Shown: piece by piece, positions 50,426-60,409 of the stretch
Layout: every line of letters begins with the position of its first letter
Numbering within the stretch: position 1 is the first letter of the stretch
From: Neobacillus sp. OS1-2
GTDB lineage: Bacteria > Bacillota > Bacilli > Bacillales > Cytobacillaceae
Reading direction: 5' to 3'
Assembly: GCF_030915505.1 (NCBI RefSeq)
Contig: NZ_CP133265.1
Coordinates: forward strand, 1,488,001-1,552,000
Length of the DNA: 64,000 bases
Notes under the pieces: model-generated
Seen by the model: the letters and a program-made list of their open reading frames with translations, nothing else
The model's database searches: none
What the model was told of the DNA's origin: nothing
Position numbers and translations under genes: made by a program

Positions 50426-51637
50426 TTAAGCTTGGTTCGATACTATTTCTTTCCTATTCATTTTTTTATATAACTTTATATAAACCCAAACCGCATTTAT
50501 GAGTAATACAGCACTGGTAATAAAGAAGACAGATCTGATACCAAAATGCCCTGCCATCTGTCCCCCTAAAGTTGTCCCGCCAAAGACCCCTAAATACCCT
50601 GACGACATGGTAATCCCAAACACTCTGCCCGTCATAAAATCTGGTGTAATTTTCTTAAGCAACGTATTAACAGATGGTATTAGGCCTGCTGTGGCCAATC
50701 CTAGAATAAATCTTAACCCCATTAATTGCCATGGGTTCGTTACAAAGGCTTGCGGTATAAAGATAAGCCCTGCCACTATAAGAGCTGTAAGGATTACTTT
50801 TTGTGTTCCAAGCTGATCAGACAGTTTGCCAAGACTTGGAGCGGCAATCATACTTGCCAGTCCAGAAGCTGAGAAAGTCATTCCGGCTAACAAAGCCACA
50901 TGGCCAGAACTCTTCGTTAATTGTGTAATATAGAGGGTAATAATAGGTTCAATGGAATAAAGTGCTAGTGTTAGCGCAAAAAAAGTCACAAACAACGTGA
51001 TGGTTAAACCTTTTTCAGGAATCTGCCTCCATATCTCCTTCATGGGAAGAACCTTTTTAGCTTGACGAATAAACAATTCTTTTACAAATAAGGCAGTAGC
51101 AATAAAGGATAAAATCAGTAAAGCACCTGTTATGAAGAATACATTTTGCAACCCCGTACTCTCGACCAAATAACCGCCAATGAGTGGGCCGAGCAAAGAA
51201 CCTGCCGTACTGGCAGTTGAAAGTGTTCCAAGTGCATATCCCGCATGTTCTTTATCTGTTTGTGTAGCGATTAACGCTGTACATGCGGAGCCATAACCGG
51301 AAATGACTCCCAGCAATAATCGTAATCCAATCAGCTCATAGACATTGTGGGCCATCCCCATCCATCCGATCACAATACCCATTCCGAGGCTTGCCCGGAG
51401 CAGCATCGGTTTTCGCCCATATTTATCAGCTGCACTTCCCCAGATAGGAGAGAACACAGCTGAAATGATAAACGTAGCCCCGAAAGCAAATCCCGAATAT
51501 TGCGCAATTATAGCGGCATGATGAATACCGAGGTGATCGATATAAAGTGGCAGTATGGGAGCAATTTGACTCAAGCCTATGCTCGACATAAACATCCCAA
51601 ACCAACATACCATTAAGTTCCTTTTCCAGATTGGCAT
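50426..51637 (-). CDS. MFS multidrug efflux transporter (12 helices)
   Basis: 403 residues, DHA1-type exporter. Motif A-like GSAADKYGRKPM (about 68-79) follows helix 2, and GVISGYGSACTALIA (motif C-like region) is near 120. AAGGAGG precedes the ATG at 51637; the frame opens 14 codons earlier. Downstream of the isochorismatase-like gene on the same strand but separated from it by a strong terminator-like hairpin (51661-51708). Control by the TetR at 52401 is plausible through read-through. Confidence 0.88.
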   Translation of the reverse strand: MPIWKRNLMVCWFGMFMSSIGLSQIAPILPLYIDHLGIHHAAIIAQYSGFAFGATFIISAVFSPIWGSAADKYGRKPMLLRASLGMGIVIGWMGMAHNVYELIGLRLLLGVISGYGSACTALIATQTDKEHAGYALGTLSTASTAGSLLGPLIGGYLVESTGLQNVFFITGALLILSFIATALFVKELFIRQAKKVLPMKEIWRQIPEKGLTITLFVTFFALTLALYSIEPIITLYITQLTKSSGHVALLAGMTFSASGLASMIAAPSLGKLSDQLGTQKVILTALIVAGLIFIPQAFVTNPWQLMGLRFILGLATAGLIPSVNTLLKKITPDFMTGRVFGITMSSGYLGVFGGTTLGGQMAGHFGIRSVFFITSAVLLINAVWVYIKLYKKMNRKEIVSNQA

Positions 51638-51660
51638 GAATGTCACCCCTCCTTTTAAGC

Positions 51661-51708
51661 TGCAAAATAAAACCAACAAGCCCCCCCTGTATGAGATGCT
51701 TGTTGGTT
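51661..51708 (-). terminator. intrinsic terminator between isochorismatase-like and MFS genes
   Basis: On the minus strand AACCAACAAGC and GCTTGTTGGTT form a perfect 11-bp stem followed by TTATTTT, only about 25 bp before the MFS start codon. It may attenuate the pump gene. Confidence 0.85.
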
Positions 51709-51728
51709 CAATTCACTATATTTAAAAA

Positions 51729-52292
51729 TTAACGCAGGGTATCAATCCAAGTATCAACCGTTTGAACACCGGCTTGGCGCGGAAAAACCTTTTCTATAAG
51801 CACACGGTGAACTTCCGGATCGGCATCGAGACAGGCATCCGATAGCACCGTTAAGGAAAAGTCCTTATCTGCGGCTTCCCTTACAGTAGATAGGACAACG
51901 CCACTTGTCGAAATACCGCTAAGAACAAGTGAGTCGATTTGCTGTGAACGAAGAATGAGCTCAAGTGTACTGCCAGCAAATGCGCTAAAACGATACTTCG
52001 TGACAACCGGTTCATTTGCTTTGGGTTGTACGGATTCATGAATTTGTGTCCCCTGATCATTCACGGTCATGCCACCAGATTTTGCAATAGCGGAGAAGGC
52101 CTGATTTTGAGGGTTGACCTCCGGATAGCCTTCGCTAAATCCCACTCGAACAAAAATAACCGGAATATGGTGTTGACGAGCCGCTTCGATCGCTTTTTGA
52201 AAGGGTGTAAGGATTTCTGTATTTTCAGCAAAACGGGAAACAATACCATTTTGCAGATCCATTACTAACAATGCCGTTTTTTTATTTTGCAT
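51729..52292 (-). CDS. isochorismatase-like hydrolase lacking the nucleophilic Cys
   Basis: 187 residues with the cysteine hydrolase fold: Asp12 in MDLQNG and Lys99 in TKYRFSAF of the usual Asp-Lys-Cys triad are present. The third element reads GISTSGVVLSTVREA; aligned to GVATDVCVLATAR, Val132 stands where Cys belongs. The protein may therefore act like Cys-independent members (isochorismatases such as PhzD) or serve another role. A GGAGGGAATG site precedes the ATG. Divergent from tetR over a double operator, so it is the regulator's likely main target. Confidence 0.85.
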   Translation of the reverse strand: MQNKKTALLVMDLQNGIVSRFAENTEILTPFQKAIEAARQHHIPVIFVRVGFSEGYPEVNPQNQAFSAIAKSGGMTVNDQGTQIHESVQPKANEPVVTKYRFSAFAGSTLELILRSQQIDSLVLSGISTSGVVLSTVREAADKDFSLTVLSDACLDADPEVHRVLIEKVFPRQAGVQTVDTWIDTLR

Positions 52293-52330
52293 AAGTTGTC
52301 ATTCCCTCCAATTTCATTTAGAATTTAAAC

Positions 52331-52372
52331 GGAGATATCTCCTCTTTTTTTATATTAAGTGGAGATGTCTCC
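52331..52372. promoter_or_regulatory. double palindromic TetR operator
   Basis: GGAGATATCTCC (52331-52342) and GGAGATGTCTCC (52361-52372) are spaced 30 bp centre to centre, and the flanks AAAC and GTTT make the whole a larger inverted repeat. It sits between the divergent isochorismatase-like and tetR genes, on or near both promoters. Confidence 0.8.
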
Positions 52373-52400
52373 GTTTGTCAAGTTGATAGGATGTGATAGC

Positions 52401-53012
52401 ATGGTAAATAACGAGACTACTCCCCCTGCTCGGACTGAACGACGTGATGCCGCAAAGAATCGTCAGCTTATATTAGATACAGCACAACTACTATTTGAAC
52501 AACATGGTGTAGAACAGGTAAGTATGAATCAGATTGCCACAGAAGCACAAATTGGTCCGGGGACTCTTTATCGCCGGTATAGAAACAAAGGTGAGGTGTG
52601 CCTGGATTTAATTAAAGACAGTATTGATCAATTTTTCGAGGAAATGGAAACCTATTTGGAAGAAAACAAAACCGTTCCGGCTGACCTAAAAATGAAAGAG
52701 ATTATCCGCTTTTTTATTCGGTTCAGAGAAAGAAAAGCACAACTGCTCAGAGGAGTCGAGGAAACAAAGTCAACGAACCCACTTAAGTCCCGTAGCCAAA
52801 GTCCTCTATATGTCGAAATACACCAAATACTGGTTCAACTATTTGACGAAATGGCAGCAAACGGGGAAACCACTCATTCACATAGTGTCTTTAAGGCTGA
52901 TATGGTGCTGACCGCTTTAAGCAGCGATTCCTACTTTTTCCAAAAAGATGTGCGGGGTTATTCACCTGAAGACATGTTGGAACTACTCTGTTCGACTTTT
53001 ATTACGAATTAA
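52401..53012 (+). CDS. TetR-family repressor
   Basis: 203 residues: an N-terminal helix-turn-helix (about 17-63; QLILDTAQLLFEQHGVEQVS split as QLILDTAQLLFEQHG and VEQVS, then GPGTLYRRYRNKGE) and a ligand-binding C-terminal domain. The ATG at 52401 follows AGGATG; the frame is open 14 codons earlier but would cross the second operator. Expected to repress itself and the divergent isochorismatase-like/MFS genes, being released by an unknown inducer. Confidence 0.9.
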   Translation: MVNNETTPPARTERRDAAKNRQLILDTAQLLFEQHGVEQVSMNQIATEAQIGPGTLYRRYRNKGEVCLDLIKDSIDQFFEEMETYLEENKTVPADLKMKEIIRFFIRFRERKAQLLRGVEETKSTNPLKSRSQSPLYVEIHQILVQLFDEMAANGETTHSHSVFKADMVLTALSSDSYFFQKDVRGYSPEDMLELLCSTFITN

Positions 53013-53248
53013 CGTAACTACAAAAAAGGTTCTTCCTAGGTAACTTTGGAATTAAAAAAGCACCCCAAAGGATGCCTACATTTGTATTAAATTTAATTCA
53101 CCCACTACTAATAAATAGAGAGTTTCTAATATAGAATGCCTCCGTAACCTAGTATGCCTTTCCAACATGAAAAACCCAGCTGCCTTCACATGGGAAGGTG
53201 CGCTGGGTTTCTTTATTATTTATTTTTGTCAGAGACTAGGGTAACCCT
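53013..53248. other. intergenic region between convergent genes
   Basis: Holds a degenerate short repeat (AAATAGAGAGTTTCTA, 53112-53127, like 35198-35213) and the terminator at 53172-53215. No gene. Confidence 0.5.
53172..53215. terminator. terminator of the surface protein gene (bidirectional)
   Basis: AAACCCAGC and GCTGGGTTT with an inner CCTTC/GAAGG pairing; T-rich on both sides (TTTCTTTATT on plus, TTTTTC on minus). It lies 40 bp after the surface protein stop. Confidence 0.8.
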
Positions 53249-56200
53249 CTATTTCATTAGTCTTACTTTCCTCGACCTTCTATTAAACAGTAATAGACCT
53301 GCCCCTACACTTATTAATAATAATCCCACTAATAATAGGTTATACATAGAGGTTGAAGTATTTGGTAATGTACCTTCTGCTTTGTTCTTTTGACTGTTCG
53401 TTGCAGCAACCACTTTATTGTCTGAAACTGGTTCATTACCAGATGGCTTTTCAGTTTCAGGTGTTTTGGCACCATTCGAAGGTGTTACTGTACCCGGATT
53501 CTTTCCACCTTCGGATGGAGTTTCTGTCCCCGGATTGTTCCCATCCGCTGGTTGTTGGTCTGCTTGAGTATCAATCTCAAAGATTGTAAATGTACTAAAC
53601 TTGCTTACTAGGAATTTAATTCCGATCGGCTTTCCATTTTCATAAACAATTTCTCCATTGACAACCTCTTTTTCTCCATCTGTATGTTCAATAAACACAC
53701 GAAGCATATCGAGGTTGATGCCCTCATATAAAACATCATCAAGCGGTATCGTTACCTCTGTTTCATAGCCACTATAATTTGTTTCGATTTCCCTAGGTGT
53801 TCCTAGAACGTTGACACCTTTACCATCTACTTCTTTCACTGCATTTTGAACCAAGTCATTCACTTTTGTGCGATCTATTACATTCTCTTTTTCTTTCTGT
53901 TGTCTAATCGGCACAATACGGAAAAATAAATCTATTCCATTGTGTTGCAGCTTCTGTAAGGTAGTAGCTGCTAAGTATAGATTCCCTTGATCCGTTTTTA
54001 CTTCTAAATCTCCCGCCATTCTCGAAATGATGTGTAATGGCATTTCAATGGCAAGCTCATCTGCGATATCCGCTTGATCATCTGGCAGGTAGAGCTTAAC
54101 TCCTTCTGTTGTGGACGCCGGTATAATGGCATCGTCAACGATTAATTTATCAATTTTATTACTAATGGAACCTGTTGTTGAATCAAGTAAATTAATTCGT
54201 TGAATGGCTTGTGGTGTATTTTCTGCCAATCCAATTTCTACATTTACATTTCTTTTTACTTTTTCAAATACTTTGGTTCCTACAATGTTACTTTTGACAA
54301 CCAATAGAAATGTTTTTTCCAGGCTCTTGTTCCCGCTACTAACATTTGCTGTTAAAATCATTGTCTTATCCTTTTCTTGACGGTGGACAATGGCGGTATG
54401 ATCATCGATTGAAACAACGTTTGGATTATTAGACTTCCATGTGATGGATGTTCCATATTCCCCCTTTGGCAGTAAAAGGAATTGAGAAGTAATACTTTCC
54501 CAAGAATCGTGCTCATTAAATGTAAAGGCATTGTCTTTTGTTAATGAGAGCGTGTCCACGTACAATTTATGGAGCTTTTTAAGTCTTTCCTTTTCAAGGA
54601 GATCAGTAACCTGAGCGATTAGTTGAACAATTTCTTTGTTTTCTTCTACTTGGAATTCCTCATCCTCTTTTGGTTGATCTCGTTTGGATAATTCTTCGAT
54701 TGCCTTTTCTGCTAGACGTATATAGGCATCCTGTTTCTCTGAATCTGACTTTCCAGAGTTACCAATGGCCTGCTTGATCATTTCAGCATCATCGGCTTTT
54801 TCAGAAATGATCGGGCTATTTGGGTCGAGAACTTTATTTGCTAAGAGACTATACAGCTCTTTCTTACCCATCTCATCCAATTGACTACCTGCAATCTCCA
54901 TTAGGATATCTCTAGCAGATTGGATATTTTTGGCCTCTTCTATTTCTTTTTTGATTTGTTCTTTATACATGGTATTCCATTCTTTATGAAGCTCTGTTAT
55001 TGCACTCACTAAGGCCGCAGTTGCTTCGTGGATGGTATCGATAGTTGGTTGATTGTCTGTAAGGGCCTTTTCCAACTCACCTGCCGCTTTTTCGACTGCT
55101 TTATATACGTCAGAAGACTCCTTGCCACCTGAATGGATGTAGCGATCTTCCACCGTTTCCCCTTGCTTCTTCACCTCTTCTGCCGCTGTCATGGCATTGG
55201 TTAATTCTTTCGCCTTGCTGGCTTCGTTTAATGCATCGACTGTTTCTGTTACCGCTTTTGTGGCTTCTTTGATTTTTTTCGTATCCTGCGGGTTTTCTGC
55301 AAGAGCTGCATTTAGATCCGTTACGTCCTTTTCTACCGCTTTATATTCAGTCGCCGTTTCCTCGCCATTAGCTTTGGTGTAACGATCTTTCGCTGTTTCA
55401 GCCTGTTTCTTCGCTTCTTCTGCAGCTGCAATCGCATTGCTTAATTCTTTCGCTTTGCTAGATTCATTCAATACTTTGACTGCTTCTGCTAACGTTTTTG
55501 TCGCTTCTTTGATTTTTTTCGTATCCAGCGGGTTTTCTGCAAGAGCTGCATTTAGATCCGTTACGCCCTTTTCTACCGCTTTATATTCATTGGTAGTTTC
55601 TTCGCCACCAGCTTTGGTGTAACGGTCTTCGGCTGCTTTTGCTTGTTTCTTCGCTTCTTCCGCCACTGCAATCGCATTGCTTAATTCTTTCGCTTTGCTT
55701 GCTTCATTTAATGCCTTAACAGCTTCATTTAACGTTTTTGTGGCTTCTTTGATTTTTTTTGTATCCTGCGGGTTTTCTGCAAGAGCTGCTTCTAGTTCTG
55801 CTTTTGCCTTTTCTACTGCTTTATAATCAGTCGCAGTTTCTTCGCCACCAGCTTTGGTGTAACGATCTTCCGCTGTTTCAGCTTGTTTCTTCGCTTCTTC
55901 TGCAGCCGCAATCGCATTGCTTAATTCTTTCGCTTTGCTAGATTCGTTCAATCCTTTGACTGCTTCTGTTAACGTTTTTGTGGCATCTTTGATTTTTTTT
56001 GTATCCTGCGGGTTTTCTGCCAGGGCTGCATTTAGGTCCGCTACGCCCTTTTCTACCGCTTTATAGTCAGTCGCTGTTTCCTCGCCACCAGCTTTAGTGT
56101 AACGATCTTCCGCTGTTTCAGCTTGTTTCTTCGCTTCTTCTGCCGCTGCGATCGCATTGCTTAATTCTTTCGCTTTGCTAGATTCGTTCAATGCTTTGAC

Positions 56201-59200
56201 TGCTTCTGTTAACGTTTTTGTAGCGTCCTTGATTCTTTTCGTTTCCTGCGGGTTTTCTGCAAGAGCTGCTTCTAGTTCTGCCTTTGCCTTTTCTACCGCT
56301 TTATAATCCGTCGCTGTTTCTTCGCCACCAGCATTGGTGTAACGGTCCTCCGCTGTTTCAGCTTGTTTCTTCGCTTCTTCTGCAGCCGCGATCGCATTGC
56401 TTAATTCTTTCGCTTTGCTAGATTCGTTCAATGCTTTGACTGCTTCTGTTAACGTTTTTGTGGCATCTTTGATTTTTTTTGTATCCTGCGGGTTTTCTGC
56501 CAGGGCTGCATTTAGGTCCGCTACGCCCTTTTCTACCGCTTTATAATCCGTCGCTGTTTCCTCGCCATCAGCTTTGGTGTAACGATCTTCTGCTGCTTCT
56601 GCTTGTTTCTTCGCTTCTTCTGCAGCCGCAATTGCATTGCTTAATTCTTTAGCCTTGCTAGACTTATTCAATGCTTTGACTGCTTCTGTTAACACTTTTG
56701 TTGCTTCTTTGATTTTTTTCGTATCCTGCGGATTTTCTGCAAGAGCTGCTTCTAGTTCTGCCTTCGCCTTTTCTACCGCTTTATAGTCGGTCGCAGTTTC
56801 CTCGCCACCTGCATTTTTATAACGGTTTTCGGCTGTTTCTGCTTGCTTCTTCGCTTCCTCCGCCGCTGCAATCGCATTGCTTAATTCTTTCGCTTTGCTA
56901 GATTCATTCAGTACTTTGACTGCTTCTTTTAACGCTTTTGTCGCTTCTTTGATTTTTTTCGTATCCTGCGGGTTTTCTGCAAGAGCTGCTTCTAGTTCTG
57001 CCATTGCCTTTTCTACCGCTTTATAGTCGGTCGCAGTTTCCTCACCACCTGCATTTTTATAACGGTTTTCGGCTGTTTCTGCTTGCTTCTTCGCTTCTTC
57101 TGCAGCCGCAATCGCATTGCTTAATTCTTTCGCTTTGCTAGAATCATTCAGTACTTTAGCTGCCTCTTTTAACGCTTTTGTCGCTTCTTTGATTTTTTTC
57201 GTATCCTGCGGGTTTTCTGCAAGGGCCATATTCAGGTCCGCTACGCCCTTTTCTACCGCTTTATATTCCACGGCAGTTTCTTCACCATCAGCTTTGGTGT
57301 AACGATCTTTCGCTGCTTCTGCTTGCTTCTTCGCTTCTTCCGCCGCTGCAATCGCATTGCTTAATTCTTTCGCTTTGCTAGAATCATTCAGTACTTTAGC
57401 TGCTTCTTTTAACGCTTTTGTCGCTTCTTTGATTTTTTTCGTATCCTGCAGGTCTTCTGCCAGGGCCATATTCAGGTCCGCTACGCCCTTTTCTACCGCT
57501 TTATATTCCACGGCAGTTTCTTCACCATCAGCTTTGGTGTAACGATCTTTCGCTGCTTCTGCTTGCTTCTTCGCTTCTTCCGCCGCTGCAATCGCATTGC
57601 TTAATTCTTTCGCTTTGCTAGAATCATTCAGTACTTTAGCTGCTTCTTTTAACGCTTTTGTCGCTTCTTTGATTTTTTTCGTATCCTGCGGGTTTTCTGC
57701 AAGAGCTGCTTCTAGTTCTGCCTTTGCCTTTTCTACCGCTTTATAGTCCGTCGCAGTTTCTTCGCCACCAGCTTTGGTGTAACGACTTTCCGCTGTTTCT
57801 GCTAGCTTTTTCGCTTCTTCTGCAGCCGCAATTGCATTGCTTAATTCTTTCGCTTTGCTAGATTCATTCAATACTTTGACTACTTCTGTTAACGCTTTTG
57901 TCGCTTCTTTGATTTTTTTTGTATCCTTCGGATTTTCGGCCAGGGCTGCATTTAGGTCCGTTACGCCCTTTTCTACCGCTTTATATTCTATTGCCGTTTC
58001 CTCGCCACCAGCTTTTTTATAACGATTTTCCGCTGTTTCTGCTTGCTTTTTTGCTTCTTCCGCCGCAACAATCGCATTGCTTAATTCTTTCGCTTTGCTG
58101 GCATCATTTAATACCTTAACGGCCTCACTTACTTTTTTCGTTGCATCTTTAATTGCCTTTGTATGTGATGGATTGGCTGTTAATGCCACTTCTAATTCTA
58201 TTAAGGCTGTTTCAACGGCCATATACTCATCATCGGTATCTTTACCGCCGGCTTTTGAAAAACGTTCTTTTGATATTTTTGCACTCTTCTTAGCCTTTTC
58301 CGCTGCCGCAATGGCATTAACTAACTCTTTCGCTTTACTTGATTTGTTTAATGCTTTTACAGCTCCATATACCTTTTTCGTTGCTTCATTGATTGCTTCA
58401 CTATCTTGAGGATCGGCTGCTAGGGCAGATTCTAATTCAGTTAGCGATTTTTCTACCGCTTTATATTCCTCATCTGTTTCCCCACCGCCTGCATTTTTAT
58501 AGCGGGCTTTCGCTGCCTCTGCCTGCTTTTTCGCTTCTTCCGCAGCTGCAATGGCATTGTGCAATTCTTTTACTCTACTTGCCTCATTTAAGGCATTAAC
58601 TGTATCTAGTAATTTTTGTGTAGCTTCTTTGATTGTTTGAAGATCCTGTGGATTTGCCTCCAAAGCTGCTTCTAATTCTGCCAATGTATTTTCTACGGCT
58701 TTATACTCTGCTTCTATTTCTTCCCCACCAGCATGGTTAAATCGATCTTTCGCTGCTTCCGCCTTGCTCTTTGCATCTTCTGCAGCTTCAATTGCATTGT
58801 TTAATTCTTTTATTTTACTTGCCTCATTTAGTGTATGAACTGCATCCACTAATTTTTGTGTGGCTTCTTTAATTGATGGAAGATCCTGCGGGGTAACACC
58901 TAAAGCCGCTTCCAATTCAGTTAAAAGCTCTGCTACAGCTATGAATACCTCTTCCGTTTCTTCCCCGCCAACATGTTTAAAGTAATTTTCAGCATCATTC
59001 GCTTGTTCTATAGCTTTATTAGCTGCCCCAATGATATCCTCTGGGATGATTGGCGCTGAAGGTGCCGATGCTTCCGACGTACCGATTGCATTTGTTGCCG
59101 TAACGGTAAACGTATAAGAAGTCCCATTTGTCAGTCCTGGAACTGTTACCGGACTGCTTGTACCGGTAGATGTGGCTCCCCCAGGATGGGCTGTAACCGT

Positions 59201-60409
59201 ATAACCAGTAATATCGCTTCCGCCATTGGCAGGAGCTGTGAAACTTACGGTTGCTTGACCATTCCCTGCAACTACCGTTACATTTGTCGGTGCTCCCGGA
59301 ACATTAGGAATCTGATCTATTGGCTTGGAGGTACTGCCCGGTTCAATTGTAGCCCCACCCTTAGGATTACTTAACTCAACAGTTTTTGTCGTCCCTGGAA
59401 CCGTGATTACTTTTTCCGTTTCACCATCACCAAATGTAATTGTACCGTATTTCACAACCGTTCCGTTCTGATCCTTTGCTTTCCAATCTACTGCCGCCAT
59501 ACCATCACTACCACCAGTACGTTTGACAGTCACATCATAATCTTTCCGTGAGTCCAAGGAAACTTGTCCCGGTTGAACCTCCCGGTCGTTTAAGCTACCT
59601 GCTTTAATCAATACGTTGGAATCGTAACTACTATCATAGCCATCAGCAATGGCTAGTTTTATACTATTCTTCACACCTGGAGTTACTTGAACCGAAACAG
59701 ACATAACTACGGTCAAACCATCCATTTCAGTATTTATCTTTTCTGCTTCCTTTACAGTACCGATTTCATTATTGCGAAAGTACTCTGGGTTATTAGCCTT
59801 AACCCCATAAGGTTTCCCACCATTCACCGTATTGATTGATACTGGTGTAGTCGAATTGGGGATCAGTGCGGCATTTTTTCCATTGACAAAAAAAGCAAAG
59901 ACATCATTATATTCACTATTTGCGTATTCGTTGTATTCCTCAGAAGAAAAAACATATTGAAATGAAATATGATCTCCTTTAGGAATAAAATTAAACTCTA
60001 AAATAGCGGCATCCTTCGTAGCAATATTTCCTACTAATGTAGATAAACTTGAATCACCTGGTGTATTCCACTCTGTTGATTTTCTATTAGATATGTTTGG
60101 GCCCGCAATATCTTGAGCCTTCCCCGTACTCAACACAATCCCATTCTCAAAACCAACAATACTACTATCCCCGCTAAACATACCAAATGCCTGCGGGTTC
60201 CCCGTTAGCTTGATATCACTGACCGCTATCCCCGTTCCAACGATGTTTTGAACTAATTCTTCTTTCGTATGGCCCGTTGTGACCTGTAAGCCCCCAGCGG
60301 CTAAACTTTCCTTTGGAAAAAGGAAGAGATGAGTGCTAATGGAACTAAAAATCATTGTAACGAGTAGTACCCAAGTAAAGGCCTTATTCAGTTTCTTTTT
60401 ACTCTTCAA
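53249..60409 (-). CDS. giant repeat surface adhesin with LPNTS sortase anchor
   Basis: 2386 residues. Signal peptide (1-37, ending LAAG), a choice-of-anchor L-like domain (about 38-275; FQYVFSSEEYNEY, NDVFAFFVNG), a Calx-beta-like segment, a fibronectin type III domain (about 365-455; PGAPTNVTVVAGNGQATVSF split as PGAPTNVTVV and GQATVSF), then about 17 helical repeats of 80 residues (about 460-1815). An Ig-like atrophied domain (ITWKSNNPNVVSID) and a Pro/Gly-rich spacer follow. The C-terminus is LPNTS (2348-2352), a hydrophobic span and a basic tail. LPxTS resembles substrates of B. subtilis YhcS. Likely a fibrous cell-wall adhesin, next to a two-component system that may control it. Confidence 0.88.
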   Translation of the reverse strand: MKSKKKLNKAFTWVLLVTMIFSSISTHLFLFPKESLAAGGLQVTTGHTKEELVQNIVGTGIAVSDIKLTGNPQAFGMFSGDSSIVGFENGIVLSTGKAQDIAGPNISNRKSTEWNTPGDSSLSTLVGNIATKDAAILEFNFIPKGDHISFQYVFSSEEYNEYANSEYNDVFAFFVNGKNAALIPNSTTPVSINTVNGGKPYGVKANNPEYFRNNEIGTVKEAEKINTEMDGLTVVMSVSVQVTPGVKNSIKLAIADGYDSSYDSNVLIKAGSLNDREVQPGQVSLDSRKDYDVTVKRTGGSDGMAAVDWKAKDQNGTVVKYGTITFGDGETEKVITVPGTTKTVELSNPKGGATIEPGSTSKPIDQIPNVPGAPTNVTVVAGNGQATVSFTAPANGGSDITGYTVTAHPGGATSTGTSSPVTVPGLTNGTSYTFTVTATNAIGTSEASAPSAPIIPEDIIGAANKAIEQANDAENYFKHVGGEETEEVFIAVAELLTELEAALGVTPQDLPSIKEATQKLVDAVHTLNEASKIKELNNAIEAAEDAKSKAEAAKDRFNHAGGEEIEAEYKAVENTLAELEAALEANPQDLQTIKEATQKLLDTVNALNEASRVKELHNAIAAAEEAKKQAEAAKARYKNAGGGETDEEYKAVEKSLTELESALAADPQDSEAINEATKKVYGAVKALNKSSKAKELVNAIAAAEKAKKSAKISKERFSKAGGKDTDDEYMAVETALIELEVALTANPSHTKAIKDATKKVSEAVKVLNDASKAKELSNAIVAAEEAKKQAETAENRYKKAGGEETAIEYKAVEKGVTDLNAALAENPKDTKKIKEATKALTEVVKVLNESSKAKELSNAIAAAEEAKKLAETAESRYTKAGGEETATDYKAVEKAKAELEAALAENPQDTKKIKEATKALKEAAKVLNDSSKAKELSNAIAAAEEAKKQAEAAKDRYTKADGEETAVEYKAVEKGVADLNMALAEDLQDTKKIKEATKALKEAAKVLNDSSKAKELSNAIAAAEEAKKQAEAAKDRYTKADGEETAVEYKAVEKGVADLNMALAENPQDTKKIKEATKALKEAAKVLNDSSKAKELSNAIAAAEEAKKQAETAENRYKNAGGEETATDYKAVEKAMAELEAALAENPQDTKKIKEATKALKEAVKVLNESSKAKELSNAIAAAEEAKKQAETAENRYKNAGGEETATDYKAVEKAKAELEAALAENPQDTKKIKEATKVLTEAVKALNKSSKAKELSNAIAAAEEAKKQAEAAEDRYTKADGEETATDYKAVEKGVADLNAALAENPQDTKKIKDATKTLTEAVKALNESSKAKELSNAIAAAEEAKKQAETAEDRYTNAGGEETATDYKAVEKAKAELEAALAENPQETKRIKDATKTLTEAVKALNESSKAKELSNAIAAAEEAKKQAETAEDRYTKAGGEETATDYKAVEKGVADLNAALAENPQDTKKIKDATKTLTEAVKGLNESSKAKELSNAIAAAEEAKKQAETAEDRYTKAGGEETATDYKAVEKAKAELEAALAENPQDTKKIKEATKTLNEAVKALNEASKAKELSNAIAVAEEAKKQAKAAEDRYTKAGGEETTNEYKAVEKGVTDLNAALAENPLDTKKIKEATKTLAEAVKVLNESSKAKELSNAIAAAEEAKKQAETAKDRYTKANGEETATEYKAVEKDVTDLNAALAENPQDTKKIKEATKAVTETVDALNEASKAKELTNAMTAAEEVKKQGETVEDRYIHSGGKESSDVYKAVEKAAGELEKALTDNQPTIDTIHEATAALVSAITELHKEWNTMYKEQIKKEIEEAKNIQSARDILMEIAGSQLDEMGKKELYSLLANKVLDPNSPIISEKADDAEMIKQAIGNSGKSDSEKQDAYIRLAEKAIEELSKRDQPKEDEEFQVEENKEIVQLIAQVTDLLEKERLKKLHKLYVDTLSLTKDNAFTFNEHDSWESITSQFLLLPKGEYGTSITWKSNNPNVVSIDDHTAIVHRQEKDKTMILTANVSSGNKSLEKTFLLVVKSNIVGTKVFEKVKRNVNVEIGLAENTPQAIQRINLLDSTTGSISNKIDKLIVDDAIIPASTTEGVKLYLPDDQADIADELAIEMPLHIISRMAGDLEVKTDQGNLYLAATTLQKLQHNGIDLFFRIVPIRQQKEKENVIDRTKVNDLVQNAVKEVDGKGVNVLGTPREIETNYSGYETEVTIPLDDVLYEGINLDMLRVFIEHTDGEKEVVNGEIVYENGKPIGIKFLVSKFSTFTIFEIDTQADQQPADGNNPGTETPSEGGKNPGTVTPSNGAKTPETEKPSGNEPVSDNKVVAATNSQKNKAEGTLPNTSTSMYNLLLVGLLLISVGAGLLLFNRRSRKVRLMK
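55211..58810 (-). repeat. 240-bp tandem repeats in the adhesin gene
   Basis: Fifteen units (repeats 2 to 16) of exactly 240 bp, phase visible at each KEL-[SNHV]-NAI codon start (58810, 58570 and so on down to 55450). More diverged units lie at both ends. Two unit types alternate in the central part: one with AKAELEAALAENP, another with GVADLNAALAENP. Units 7 and 8 differ at only two residues, pointing to recent duplication. The repeats create many meaningless open frames on the opposite strand. Confidence 0.93.

Noticed and set aside
55191-58599. Series of + strand open frames of about 61-110 codons opposite the adhesin repeats
   Set aside because: They recur every 240 bp because the sense repeats recur; they lack ribosome sites and have hydrophobic Phe/Ser-rich content expected of a reversed helical repeat.
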